64,000 nucleotides of DNA from Mucilaginibacter pedocola (GTDB taxonomy: Bacteria; Bacteroidota; Bacteroidia; Sphingobacteriales; Sphingobacteriaceae): positions 235,349-299,348 of the forward strand of contig NZ_MBTF01000003.1 of assembly GCF_002013915.1 (NCBI RefSeq). Direction: 5' to 3'. Made by a program: the position numbers and the translations under genes. Shown one piece after another: positions 35,424 to 44,600 of the stretch (position 1 is its first letter; the number at the start of each line of letters is the position of its first letter). The notes under the pieces were generated by a model, which searched no databases, was not told the origin of the DNA, and was given only the letters and a program-made list of their open reading frames with translations.

Positions 35424-35490
35424 GGATATATTGGATAGTTTGTAGGATATGTTATCCAAATACCTGGATGGTGGATTTTATTATGGGATA
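35424..35490. promoter_or_regulatory. GGATA repeat cluster upstream of the PhyH operon
   Basis: Four GGATA words lie at 35424-35428, 35433-35437, 35445-35449 and 35486-35490, with shorter GGAT words at 35466 and 35473. TTGGATA (35431-35437) and TATCCAA (35453-35459) form an inverted pair. The cluster is 63-129 bp upstream of the PhyH start, where an AraC-type activator would be expected to bind. The link to the operon's AraC gene is inferred. Confidence 0.5.
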
Positions 35491-35532
35491 AATGGAATAT
35501 ATTCAAGGGTGTTCGATATCACTTTTTAATAT

Positions 35533-35859
35533 TTAGTGCGATACTGCTTTCAACCCTATGATAGAGCCAATAAGGGTGGTCAGGAAGAATATCCTTAACA
35601 ATGTTGCGGGTTCTTTAAAAACTAAAATGCCTACAATTACACTTCCAACGGCACCTATGCCCGTCCAAACGGCATAGGCAGTACCGAGGGGTAAGGTTTG
35701 CGTGGCTTTCATTAAAAAGCCCATACTCATGCAAAGCGTTATCAAAAAGCCGGCGTACCAGCCATACATTTCGTTGCCCGAGGTAATCTTCGCTTTCCCG
35801 AGGCAAAAGGTAAATGCTACTTCGCATAAACCGCCCAATACCAATATAAACCAATTCAT
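35533..35859 (-). CDS. Small multidrug resistance (SMR) family transporter
   Basis: The 108-residue protein has four membrane helices and opens MNWFILVLGGLCEVAFTFCLGKA. Its first-helix glutamate (Glu14 in GGLCEVAF) is the proton/substrate-coupling residue of EmrE, SugE and Gdx proteins. GTAYAVWTGIGAVGSVIVGI in the third helix is the SMR signature. Such dimers export quaternary amines or guanidinium; the exact subtype is not settled. It is 26 bp downstream of a larger DMT transporter gene on the same strand, so both may be co-expressed with the GNAT gene. Confidence 0.92.
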   Translation of the reverse strand: MNWFILVLGGLCEVAFTFCLGKAKITSGNEMYGWYAGFLITLCMSMGFLMKATQTLPLGTAYAVWTGIGAVGSVIVGILVFKEPATLLRIFFLTTLIGSIIGLKAVSH

Positions 35860-35885
35860 AATGCTTTGTAAGTTCGATATCCTGC

Positions 35886-36773
35886 TTAATTTGCTACTTC
35901 GAACCCATCCTTTTTTGTCGGCCCGAATTTAAGTTCGCTTATCAGGCTTGCTGCAAATATCAGGCCTCCGCCTAATAGTAAGCGCCAGGTCAGGTCCTCA
36001 TTAAGAATAAAAAAAGCAGCAATTGAACCGAATACCGGCTCGAACAAATAGATGATAGATACCCGCTCGGCACTGATGTAGCGTTGCGAAATGTTTGATA
36101 CCGTGTACATATAGGCTGTGGAGAAGAGGGCGCAGAAGACGATGCCCATCCAAAATGTGGTATCCGTCGGCAGCCAGTTGCTTTGTTTTTCGGTTAAGGC
36201 AAAGCCGAGGGCAAATACGGCGCATGCCGCAAACATGGGCACAATGGTAGGGAGGAGGCTTTTGATGGCAGCTTGCTTTTCTACCTCTATAAGGTAAACG
36301 GCAAAGGCCAGCGAGCCTGCTATGGTGAACAGGTCGCCAGTGCTGATGCTTAGGCTGCCTTTAACAGCGATAATAACTAACCCGCACAGGGCTATAACTG
36401 CGGCGAGCCATATTTTAAAAGGGGCTGCCTTGCGGTAGAAAAACAGTTTTAGGATAGGTATAATGATAACACAAGTGCCTGCAATAAAAGCACATTGCGA
36501 TGCGGTGGTATATTTGATGCCCAACGTTTGCAGCGAAATACCCAGCATCAAAGGGATGGCCAATAAGGCACCCGTAATTACCGATGCTTTGCTTACATTT
36601 TTAACATGTTTCCAAAAAATAAGGGCAAGCACCGCAGTGGCCAGCACAAAGCGGTAAAACAAAAACAGGAAAGGCGAATTATGCCCGATGGCCAGTTTGG
36701 TAACCGGAAACGATAAGCCCCAAAAAGCTGTGCCGAGTATCAATAAAAATAGTAAAGTATGTTTCTTTTCCAT
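35886..36773 (-). CDS. EamA/DMT-family transporter
   Basis: The 295-residue inner-membrane protein has about ten hydrophobic helices in two EamA repeats: the first includes ILGTAFWGLSFPVTKLAIGH, and the second is near YMYTVSNISQRYISAERVSIIYLFEPVFGSIAAFF. DMT transporters export amino acids, nucleobases or other metabolites. It lies 10 bp after the GNAT gene and 26 bp before an SMR gene, forming a likely three-gene operon divergent from a LysR regulator. The substrate is unknown. Confidence 0.9.
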   Translation of the reverse strand: MEKKHTLLFLLILGTAFWGLSFPVTKLAIGHNSPFLFLFYRFVLATAVLALIFWKHVKNVSKASVITGALLAIPLMLGISLQTLGIKYTTASQCAFIAGTCVIIIPILKLFFYRKAAPFKIWLAAVIALCGLVIIAVKGSLSISTGDLFTIAGSLAFAVYLIEVEKQAAIKSLLPTIVPMFAACAVFALGFALTEKQSNWLPTDTTFWMGIVFCALFSTAYMYTVSNISQRYISAERVSIIYLFEPVFGSIAAFFILNEDLTWRLLLGGGLIFAASLISELKFGPTKKDGFEVAN

Positions 36774-36783
36774 GGTTTGCGCG

Positions 36784-37302
36784 TTATAAGGTCTTTTTCA
36801 TCATGATATCGGTCTGCTCGTCGCTGCCCAATTTGAAGATGTGTTTATCAAAAGGTTCGAAGCCATTTTTGGTATAAAAGCGAATGGCTTTATGGTTATC
36901 CTCCCATACGCCGAGCCAAACGTATTTTGCCTGCATAGTTTTGGCCATATCCATAGCACGATCGAATAATAGCTGCCCCACCTTTTTGCCCTGGTAAGCC
37001 TTCGATACGTAGATACGCTCTACCTCCAAGCCTCCGCTATCCTTTAATTCCGTTTGTGCTCGCCCGGTATTTACCTTAAGATAGCCTGCTATGGTATCGG
37101 CGTCCATGGCAAAGAAGAATTGCGATCCTTCGTTTTGGAGTTCGGCGGTTAGTTTACTGATCGATAAGTTCTCGTTGAGGTAATGGTTCATATCCTCCTC
37201 GGTATTGAGGTGCGCAAAAGTTTCCAGGAAAGTTTCCTGCGCTATTTGTTGCAAACGAGTTACATCGGCCTCGGTAATTTTATCGATCCTTATATTCTCC
37301 AT
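36784..37302 (-). CDS. GNAT-family N-acetyltransferase
   Basis: This 172-residue acetyltransferase has the acetyl-CoA binding region VERIYVSKAYQGKKVGQLLFDRAMDMA at about residues 93-120, matching the Q/RxxGxG/A loop, and a C-terminal VWEDNHKAIRFYTKNGFEPFDKHIF typical of the fold. It may acetylate an amine, amino acid or polyamine. It is first in the likely GNAT-DMT-SMR operon and starts 72 bp from the divergent LysR gene, so it is a plausible LysR target. Confidence 0.92.
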   Translation of the reverse strand: MENIRIDKITEADVTRLQQIAQETFLETFAHLNTEEDMNHYLNENLSISKLTAELQNEGSQFFFAMDADTIAGYLKVNTGRAQTELKDSGGLEVERIYVSKAYQGKKVGQLLFDRAMDMAKTMQAKYVWLGVWEDNHKAIRFYTKNGFEPFDKHIFKLGSDEQTDIMMKKTL

Positions 37303-37326
37303 GCACCAAATTTACCGCTATGTTAA

Positions 37327-37372
37327 ATGCAATAAAATGCTATTTTATCATCTATTGATGCGTATATTGCAT
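37327..37372. promoter_or_regulatory. Palindromic operator region between GNAT and LysR genes
   Basis: TAAAAT (37333-37338) and ATTTTA (37342-37347) flank GCT, giving a 15-bp palindrome of the A/T-rich kind bound by LysR-type regulators. A wider pair ATGCAATA (37327-37334) and TATTGCAT (37365-37372) brackets it. The whole 72-bp gap between the divergent genes is thus nearly all symmetric sequence. Confidence 0.5.
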
Positions 37373-37374
37373 TA

Positions 37375-38238
37375 ATGGATCTTCAGCAGATAAAATATTT
37401 TTTAGCCCTGGCGCGCGAACTTCACTTTTGGAACACCGCCGGCAAAATGAACATCACCCAATCGGCACTTACACGGCAAATACAATCGCTGGAAGCGGAG
37501 TTGGGTATACAATTGTTTGAGCGGAACAAACGCAATGTAAAGCTTACGCCCGCGGGCAGGTTTTTAAAAGAAAAATGGGAAGTTGAGCTTAACGAGCTGG
37601 AGTTTTTTCACGAACACGCCCGACAGATACAATTGGGAGAGAGCGGCACCATCATTATTGCGCACCCCGATTCAATCTCGGCCTCCATAATGCCCGATAT
37701 GATAAGCCGAATTGCCACGGCATTCCCAAAATTAAAGATCGAACTGATGCAGGTGCGGTACGAAGACCAAACCGAATTTTTGAGAAACTACAAAGCCGAC
37801 CTGGCCATAACCCGGGATATTACTACTGCGGAGGACATACGATCGAGGAAAATTTATACCGATCACCTTGCCATTGTAGTACCCGATGCGCATCCCTTCA
37901 GGGATGTGAGCGACATCACCACCGAATCGCTTGCCAGCCAGAAGTTCATTTTACCTATTAAAGACGAGGGCAGTAGCTACAGCGATATCATTCAGCAAAT
38001 GTTCAGGCATTTTGATGTGGTGCCCGATGCCTACCTGCATTCCGAATTTGGTTCGGCCATTACTGCGCTGGTGCGGAAAGGCCTTGGCATAGCCATAATG
38101 CCCGATTCGTATATTCATCACCAAATACCGGGCATCAGGTTCATCAGCATGCCCTTTAAAACCGACCTGTATTTGAACTGGCGGGTAGAAGAGCATCACC
38201 CCGTGCTGGATAATGTTTTGAAGTTGATATTGGAGTAG
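37375..38238 (+). CDS. LysR-family transcriptional regulator
   Basis: The 287-residue protein has a winged helix-turn-helix (about 1-60, MDLQQIKYFLALARELHFWNTAGKMNITQSALTRQIQSLE) and a periplasmic-binding-protein-like effector domain (about 90-287). LysR regulators usually control a divergent gene set together with themselves from one shared intergenic region; here that would be GNAT-DMT-SMR. The intergenic palindromes at 37327-37372 support this. It ends 6 bp before the convergent polysaccharide deacetylase gene. Confidence 0.93.
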   Translation: MDLQQIKYFLALARELHFWNTAGKMNITQSALTRQIQSLEAELGIQLFERNKRNVKLTPAGRFLKEKWEVELNELEFFHEHARQIQLGESGTIIIAHPDSISASIMPDMISRIATAFPKLKIELMQVRYEDQTEFLRNYKADLAITRDITTAEDIRSRKIYTDHLAIVVPDAHPFRDVSDITTESLASQKFILPIKDEGSSYSDIIQQMFRHFDVVPDAYLHSEFGSAITALVRKGLGIAIMPDSYIHHQIPGIRFISMPFKTDLYLNWRVEEHHPVLDNVLKLILE

Positions 38239-38244
38239 TAAAAC

Positions 38245-38976
38245 CTATTGCCTCTTCCCAAACCCATGCTTTATCAGATAATCAAATCTTGCCTGGCTGC
38301 CGCCGCCATTGTCAATTATGCGGCGGATGGTCATTAGCGGGTATTGCGGATCTCGGGGCTGGTCGAGCGAGAAGGCGGCGGTGTAGCCAAAGCGCTGTAC
38401 TTCGGGCAGCAGGCGTTTGTTCCAAACGCCGAAAGGGTAGGCCAGGTATTTTACCGGCCGGCCGGTGAGCAATTCCAGTTTTTGTTTGGGCGTTTCCAGT
38501 TGTGCGGCAAGGTCGGCGGGTTTTACTTTGGCCAGGCTAGGATGGTCGAGGGTATGGCAGCTGATGGTGTTGCCTTCGTCGGCCAGCTGGCGTATCTGCG
38601 CCCGGGTCATGTAATATTTGTTTTTGTTGATGTTGTTGAACGTGATAAAATACACGCCTTTAAAACCGTATTTGGCCAGTTCGGGGCGGGCAATGTTATA
38701 CTGGTCTGCGTCTGTATCGTCAAACGTTATCATGATGGGTTTGGCCGGCAGTGGCGTACCTTTGGTGAGGTGCGCGTAAAGTTCATCGGGCTGTATGGTG
38801 TGGTAACCGCTGTCGGCCAGCATTTTCATACGTGCACGGAAGGTTGCCGGCGGCATAATGTATTCCTTGTTAACGCGGCGGTCGGTGGGGCGCCAGTCGC
38901 GTATTTGGTGGTAGCACAATACGGGAATTTGCGGCGGTAATAATAAGGTTAGGCGAACCAAAAGCGAGGTTATCAT
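38245..38976 (-). CDS. Polysaccharide deacetylase (CE4 / NodB-like)
   Basis: The 243-residue protein has an N-terminal hydrophobic segment (MITSLLVRLTLLLPPQIPVL) and a NodB homology domain. Motif 1 is TFDDTDADQ (about residue 88; the usual TFDDG glycine is replaced), the zinc motif HxxxH is SCHTLDHPSL (about 140), and YPFGVWN matches motif 3. Relatives remove N-acetyl groups from surface polysaccharide or peptidoglycan sugars. It is divergent from the histidine-phosphatase gene, 45 bp apart. Confidence 0.88.
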   Translation of the reverse strand: MITSLLVRLTLLLPPQIPVLCYHQIRDWRPTDRRVNKEYIMPPATFRARMKMLADSGYHTIQPDELYAHLTKGTPLPAKPIMITFDDTDADQYNIARPELAKYGFKGVYFITFNNINKNKYYMTRAQIRQLADEGNTISCHTLDHPSLAKVKPADLAAQLETPKQKLELLTGRPVKYLAYPFGVWNKRLLPEVQRFGYTAAFSLDQPRDPQYPLMTIRRIIDNGGGSQARFDYLIKHGFGKRQ

Positions 38977-39021
38977 GTTACGAAGATATATTAAGCGTTA
39001 TCAATTTTCTTAATTTGCATC

Positions 39022-39573
39022 ATGAAAAATTTGCTCCGCACATTATTACTCCCGCTGCTTTGGTTGCCGTTCAATGTATTGGCGCAGTCGGCAGGCGATC
39101 TGCGTATCGTATTCATCCGCCATGCCGAAAAACCAGCCACGGGCGACCAGCTATCCTGCGCGGGACTGAACCGTGCGCTGCAATTACCAAAGGTGCTGGT
39201 GGCTAAGTACGGTGTTCCCAATAGCGTATATGTACCCACTATATCGGGCGGTAAAGCCACCAAAGCTGCGCGTATGCTGGAAACCGCCTGGCCGCTGGCC
39301 ACAAAGCACAACCTGGCTATTAATAGTAAGTTTGATGTGGACGATAAGGAGGGGCTTGCTGCCAACCTGCTCAAAAAGAGCGGTACGGTATTGGTAGTGT
39401 GGGAGCACAATGCCTTGCCGAAGATCATGAAAGCCCTGGGCGTTCACGATAAGCAACTGAACTGGCCGGGCAGCGATTTCGACAGTATTTGGGTAGTAAC
39501 CATCCACAACGGCAAAGCAAAACTGGCTACCGACCGCGAGAACATCCAACCCGCCGCGAACTGCAATTTCTAA
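39022..39573 (+). CDS. Exported histidine-phosphatase-superfamily protein
   Basis: The 183-residue protein has a signal peptide (MKNLLRTLLLPLLWLPFNVLA). The phosphoglycerate-mutase-like opening RIVFIRHAEKP carries the catalytic His of the RHG-type motif with Gly replaced by Ala. A second conserved His is in VVWEHNALPKI (about residue 130). Between them, the region SGGKATKAARMLETAWPLA matches the S/TxxxRAxxT segment loosely. It likely hydrolyses a phosphoester in the periplasm. It is 7 bp upstream of an MsrA-like gene, probably co-transcribed. Confidence 0.82.
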   Translation: MKNLLRTLLLPLLWLPFNVLAQSAGDLRIVFIRHAEKPATGDQLSCAGLNRALQLPKVLVAKYGVPNSVYVPTISGGKATKAARMLETAWPLATKHNLAINSKFDVDDKEGLAANLLKKSGTVLVVWEHNALPKIMKALGVHDKQLNWPGSDFDSIWVVTIHNGKAKLATDRENIQPAANCNF

Positions 39574-39580
39574 TTATTCT

Positions 39581-40087
39581 ATGCAGCAAATAGGTTTTGG
39601 CGGCAGCTGCCATTGGTGTACCGAGGCTATCTTCCTGTCGTTAAAAGGCGTAGGGCAGGTGCTGCAGGGCTGGATAGCGTCTGATGGGGATAATACGAGT
39701 TTTTCGGAAGCGGTTATTGTGGAGTTTGATGTGGAGGTAATTAGCCTCGAAACTCTTATTGCAGTACACCTTTACACGCATAGCTGCACCAGTACGCATA
39801 GCATGCGTGGCAAATACCGTTCGGCGGTTTATATTTTTGGCGAGGGGCAGGCTGCACAAGCGGAGGCTGCCATCTTAAAGTTACAGTCTGATTTTGATGA
39901 GCCTATCATTACGCAGGTATTGCCTTTTAAGGAGTTTAAACCGAATAAGGAAGAATACCTGGATTATTATTACAGTAATCCCGACAAACCCTTTTGCCAA
40001 AACATTGTGAACCCGAAGTTGCGGGTGCTGTTAGAACGGTTTGGAGATAGTGTAGATAGCGAACGCTTGAATCATTTGGGTAGATAA
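39581..40087 (+). CDS. msrA: Divergent MsrA-like peptide methionine sulfoxide reductase
   Basis: The 168-residue protein begins MQQIGFGGSCHWCTEAIFLSLKGV, aligning with the MsrA active site GGGCFWCTEAVF: catalytic Cys10, Glu15 and the extra Cys13 are kept, but Gly9 is Ser and the Phe after Cys is His. The GYxGG segment is replaced by GWIASDGD and the following GH(A/V)E region is shortened to SFSEA. HSCTSTHSMRGKYRSAVY matches the HxPTxxxxQGxxxGxxYRSAI block, also shortened. The C-terminal YCxxV region is FCQNIVNPKL. It should repair S-methionine sulfoxide, but the changes leave room for altered activity. Confidence 0.8.
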   Translation: MQQIGFGGSCHWCTEAIFLSLKGVGQVLQGWIASDGDNTSFSEAVIVEFDVEVISLETLIAVHLYTHSCTSTHSMRGKYRSAVYIFGEGQAAQAEAAILKLQSDFDEPIITQVLPFKEFKPNKEEYLDYYYSNPDKPFCQNIVNPKLRVLLERFGDSVDSERLNHLGR

Positions 40088-40090
40088 ATT

Positions 40091-40203
40091 CCCTCCTTGG
40101 GGAGGGCGTGCGGTTGGCTGAGCGCAAATGCAGGGAGGGGTTTAGCCACCTCGCTTATCAAGCATAGGCCACTAAACCCCTTCCTCCTCCTTCCCCAAGG
40201 AAA
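40091..40203. repeat. Nested inverted-repeat element between convergent genes
   Basis: CCTTGGGGA (40095-40103) is inverted at 40192-40200, and GGGGTTTAG (40137-40145) is inverted at 40172-40180. The CCCTCC and CCCCTT style matches the element at 11110-11127. It occupies the gap between msrA and the convergent efflux operon and could terminate either transcript. Confidence 0.6.
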
Positions 40204-40246
40204 GAATCGCACCTTCCCCGCGCTTTTTATTCTAACTTTTATATGC

Positions 40247-41653
40247 CTATCGCCAGCCGCCGCCAAGTGCGCGGTACAAATTCACTACGGCTTGCAACTC
40301 CTGCAACTTATCATTCACGCCGCTTAGCTGGGCGGATAATAAAGTTTGCTCAGATGTCAATACGTCGGTGTAATTGGTTGCCGAACTGTAGCGCAACAAC
40401 TCCTGCGTATACTCTACCGATTTTTGTAAGGCGGCTATCTGTTTAGCCCGGGCATCTGCCTTTTCTATAGCGGTTTGGTGGGCGTACAACGCGTTTGATA
40501 CTTCTTGTCCTGCGGTTAATAGTGTTTTTTGGAAGGTATTCAACGCTTGCGCTTGTGTGGCCTGGGCATTACGTAGGCGTGCTTTGTTCAAACCCTGGTT
40601 AAATATGGGTTGGGTAAGCCCGGCAACAGCGTTATAAAATATCGACTTATCAAAAAAGTTTTTCAGCTGCAAAGTAGATAAACCACCCTGCGCCGTAATG
40701 GTGAACTGCGGGTAAAAATAGCTTTTGGCCACATTGGTGTTCTCGAAGGCCGAACGGAAGGCCAATTCGCTTGCTTGCACATCCGGGCGGTTGGTAAGCA
40801 ATTGCGCCGGGAAACCGGTTTGCAATTCAGCGTTTATTTTTTGTTCGGCCAGGGTAGCACGGCTAATTGGGCCTGCCGGGCGCGAAAGCAGTATTGAAAG
40901 TGCATTCTCGGTTTCGCGGATGCTGCGTTTTATATCGGGGATAGAAACTTCGGCGGCATAGCGGTTGGCCTCGCTTTGTACTACGGCCGCGCCGGTAACA
41001 ACGGCACCTTCCTTCAGCTGTTTCATGGTTTCCACATCCTGTATGCGGTTCTTCAGCGTTTGCTGGGTTATCTCCAGTTGTTTATCCAATGCCAGCAGGC
41101 TGAAATAGTTGTTGGCAATATCTGCTATCAACTGCGTTTGTACGGCGCGTTTGGCGGCATCGCTTTGTAAAAAGCTGGCCAATGCCGCGCGTTTGGTACT
41201 GCCGAATTTACCCCATACATCTGCCTCCCACGAAGTACTTAACGATGCCTGGTAGGTGGTAGTTAAGGTATTAAATGCAATGCCCGAAGGAAAGTTTAGC
41301 CCCGCCTGCGATTGCTTGCTGCGCGTTACAGTTGCGCCGCCGCTAAGGCTCGGGAAAAATGCCGCCTTGCTTTGCGCCAGAGTGGCTTGTGCTGCTAAAA
41401 TGCGCTGCACTGCCGACTTCAGGTCGAGGTTGTTGGCTATGCCTTCCTGTATAAGCGCTTTTAAAGCCGTATCGGCAAAAAGGCTCTGCCAGGGCAGGGT
41501 AGCCAGGGTGGCGCTATCGGTCACGGTTGTGCCGCGGTACAGGTTATCCGTACTTACATCCGGCTTTTGGTAGGGCTTGCCTACACGGCAAGCCGATAAT
41601 ACCCCCGCCAGCAGGGTAAAAAGGGCTATATATTTAATGAATGCTTTGTTCAT
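40247..41653 (-). CDS. TolC/OprM-family outer-membrane efflux lipoprotein
   Basis: The 468-residue protein has a lipoprotein signal peptide with lipobox LSAC (Cys22), followed by RVGKPYQKPDV as in NodT/OprM proteins. Two OEP repeats of long helices follow (about 60-260 and 275-460). It forms the trimeric outer-membrane channel of a tripartite RND pump. It is the last gene of the operon, 15 bp after the RND pump gene. Lipidation makes it OprM-like rather than TolC-like. Confidence 0.94.
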   Translation of the reverse strand: MNKAFIKYIALFTLLAGVLSACRVGKPYQKPDVSTDNLYRGTTVTDSATLATLPWQSLFADTALKALIQEGIANNLDLKSAVQRILAAQATLAQSKAAFFPSLSGGATVTRSKQSQAGLNFPSGIAFNTLTTTYQASLSTSWEADVWGKFGSTKRAALASFLQSDAAKRAVQTQLIADIANNYFSLLALDKQLEITQQTLKNRIQDVETMKQLKEGAVVTGAAVVQSEANRYAAEVSIPDIKRSIRETENALSILLSRPAGPISRATLAEQKINAELQTGFPAQLLTNRPDVQASELAFRSAFENTNVAKSYFYPQFTITAQGGLSTLQLKNFFDKSIFYNAVAGLTQPIFNQGLNKARLRNAQATQAQALNTFQKTLLTAGQEVSNALYAHQTAIEKADARAKQIAALQKSVEYTQELLRYSSATNYTDVLTSEQTLLSAQLSGVNDKLQELQAVVNLYRALGGGWR

Positions 41654-41668
41654 GTTACAGTTCTTTTA

Positions 41669-44600
41669 TTAGTGAGCGGGCGTTATTTCCACCTCGTCGT
41701 CATCATTATCATGGCTTTTATCGCGGCCTACCTTTTCCTGCAAATGCTGGAAAATGATATACAGCACCGGTATCACAAATACACCGAATACTGTACCTAC
41801 CAACATACCGCCCACGGCACCAACACCTATCGAGCGGTTACCATTGGCACCCGCGCCGGTAGAGAACATTAGCGGCATAATACCGAAGATGAAGGCAAAG
41901 GAGGTCATCAAAATAGGGCGCAGGCGCGATTCGGCACCGGCGATGGCCGATGGTATCAGGTCCATACCCCCGCGACGGCGCTCCAGAGCGAACTCCACAA
42001 TAAGGATGGCGTTTTTGGCCAACAAACCAATGAGCATGATGAGCGATATTTGCAGGTAAATATTACTGCCTATGCCAAATATCTGGGCAAACAAGTAAGT
42101 ACCCGCCAAACCCACAGGCAGCGAAAGTAACACCGCCAATGGAAGGATATAGCTCTCGTACTGTGCGCTGAGCAGGAAGTATACGAACACCAAACACAGA
42201 ATAAAAATGTAGGCAGATTGCGAACCGGTGCTCAATTCCTCGCGGGTTAGGCCCGAGAACTCAAAATCATAACCTGCAGGTAAATTAGTTTTTGCAACTT
42301 CCTGTATGGCTTTGATAGCATCACCGGTACTGAAACCCGGATTTGGCGAACCTGTTACCGATATTGAAGTAAACAGGTTGAACCTGCTGATAGCTTCGGG
42401 GCCGAAAACCCTTTTCAGCGTGATGAAAGTGGTGATGGGGGCCATAACGCCGTTAGCGTTGCGCACAAATATTTTGCTCAGCCCATCCTCGCGGGCACGG
42501 TAATCATAATCGGCCTGCACCATTACGCGGTATTGCTTGCCAAACTGGTTAAAGTTAGAGGCGTATAAACCGCCGTAATAACCCTGTAAAGTACCTAATA
42601 CCGAGTTTACGGTTACGCCGGCCTCTTTACATTTGGCCACGTTAACATCTACCTGGTACTGCGGGAAGTTAGGGTTGAAGGATGAGTTCAAACTCTGTAT
42701 CTCGGGGCGTTTGCGTAATGCTGCCTGGAAGTTGTTGCTCACTTTATAAAGCTCGTCAACCGTGTGTCCGCCTTTATCCTGTAGCTCGAACGAGAAACCA
42801 TCGCTGTTACCAAAGCCCTGCAGGGTAGGGGGCGAAAAGTAGAACACCGTAGCTTCGCGCAGGTCTTTAGTTTTATAGAATAGCTGCCCTATAATGCTTT
42901 CCAGGCTTTGCGTTTTCTCTTTACGCTGGTCCCAATCCTTCAGTTTCAGGATTACCATGGCGTAGGCACTACCCGAACCTGCCAGGAAGTTGAAGCCTAC
43001 CAATTTCAGCGAGTTCTCTACTTCGGGGAAGGTGCGGCCAATGCTGTCTATCTTGGTTGCCACGGCAATGGTACGCTCGGTAGACGAAGCAGGCGGCAAG
43101 CTGATCGCAGCAAATATGGTACCCTGGTCTTCATTAGGCACAAAGCTGCTTGGTGTAGTTTTCACTAAATAAAACAACACAGCCGAGAACACAGCAACAG
43201 CCGCCAGCGCTATCCACTTTTTGTGCGACAAAAAGTTTACCGACTTTTTATACTTACCGCTTACCGCATCAAAGGAAGCGTTGAATATCACGTAAAAACG
43301 GTTCAGGAAACCATGTTTTGCAGTTCCTTTTTCGTGTGGCTTCAAAAACAGGGCACACAGTGCAGGGCTCAACGTTAAGGCGTTTACCGCCGATAGGATA
43401 ATGGCCACCGCCAGCGTGATACCAAATTGCTTATAGAATACCCCGGTAGAACCCGAAATAAAAGTCACCGGTAAAAACACCGCCGACATTACCAAAGTAA
43501 TGGAGACAATGGCGCCCGATATCTCGTTCATGGCATCAACCGACGCTTTACGTGCCGATTTATAACCCATATCCAGCTTGGCGTGCACGGCCTCCACTAC
43601 CACAATGGCGTCATCCACCACAATACCTATCGCCAGCACCAATGCAAACAGCGTAAGCAAGTTGATGGTAAAGCCGAACAGGTTGAGGAAGAAGAAGGTA
43701 CCCACAATGGCCACGGGCACCGCAATGGCCGGGATCAAAGTAGAGCGGAAATCCTGCAGGAAAACGAACACCACGATGAATACCAGTATAAAAGCTTCTA
43801 TCAGTGTGCTGATAACCTTCTCTATCGAGGCATTTAAAAACTCGTTGGCATCAACCAGGTAAGCTATCTTAACCCCATGCGGGAATTTTGCCGAGGCATC
43901 ATCCAATATTTTCTTTGTATTATTAATTACATCGCGTGCGTTGGAGCCTGCTGTTTGGCTAATAGCCACACCTACCGATTCGTGCCCGTTGGTTAGCTCC
44001 TGGAAAGAATAATCCAACGCACCCAGTTCTAAGCGCGCCACATCATTTAGGCGCAGTAATTGCCCGTTGCCTACCGATTTAATAATGATATCACCAAATT
44101 CCTTGGCCGATTGCAAACGCCCTTTATAGCGTATTACATACTGAAATGGCTCGTGGCTGTTCTCGCCGAATTTACCAGGCGCAGCTTCTATGTTTTGCTC
44201 GTTAAGTGCGGCGGTAACATCATCAGGTATCAGCCCGTAGCGCGACATTACATCAGGCTTCAGCCAAATACGCATCGAATAATCTTTAGAACCAAATACC
44301 ATGGCATTACCCACACCGGTTACACGCTGTATGGCGGGCACCAGGTTTATTTTGGTGTAGTTCTGCAGAAAGGTTTCGTCGTAAGTTTTGTCTTCGCTGT
44401 ATAGCGAGAAGATGATGAGCTGGCTGCTTTGGCTTTTTGATACCGATACCCCGGCTTGTGTTACCACCAATGGCAGCAAACTTGTAGCGCGCGATACACG
44501 GTTTTGTACGTTAACCGCGGCCAGATCGGGGTTGGTGCCTACCTTAAAATATACGGTGATGGAGGCCGAACCATCGTTACTGGCGCTGGAGGTCATGTAA

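Noticed and set aside
38344..38940. 198-codon frame antisense to the polysaccharide deacetylase
   Set aside because: The sense frame has the NodB motifs; the antisense frame has none.
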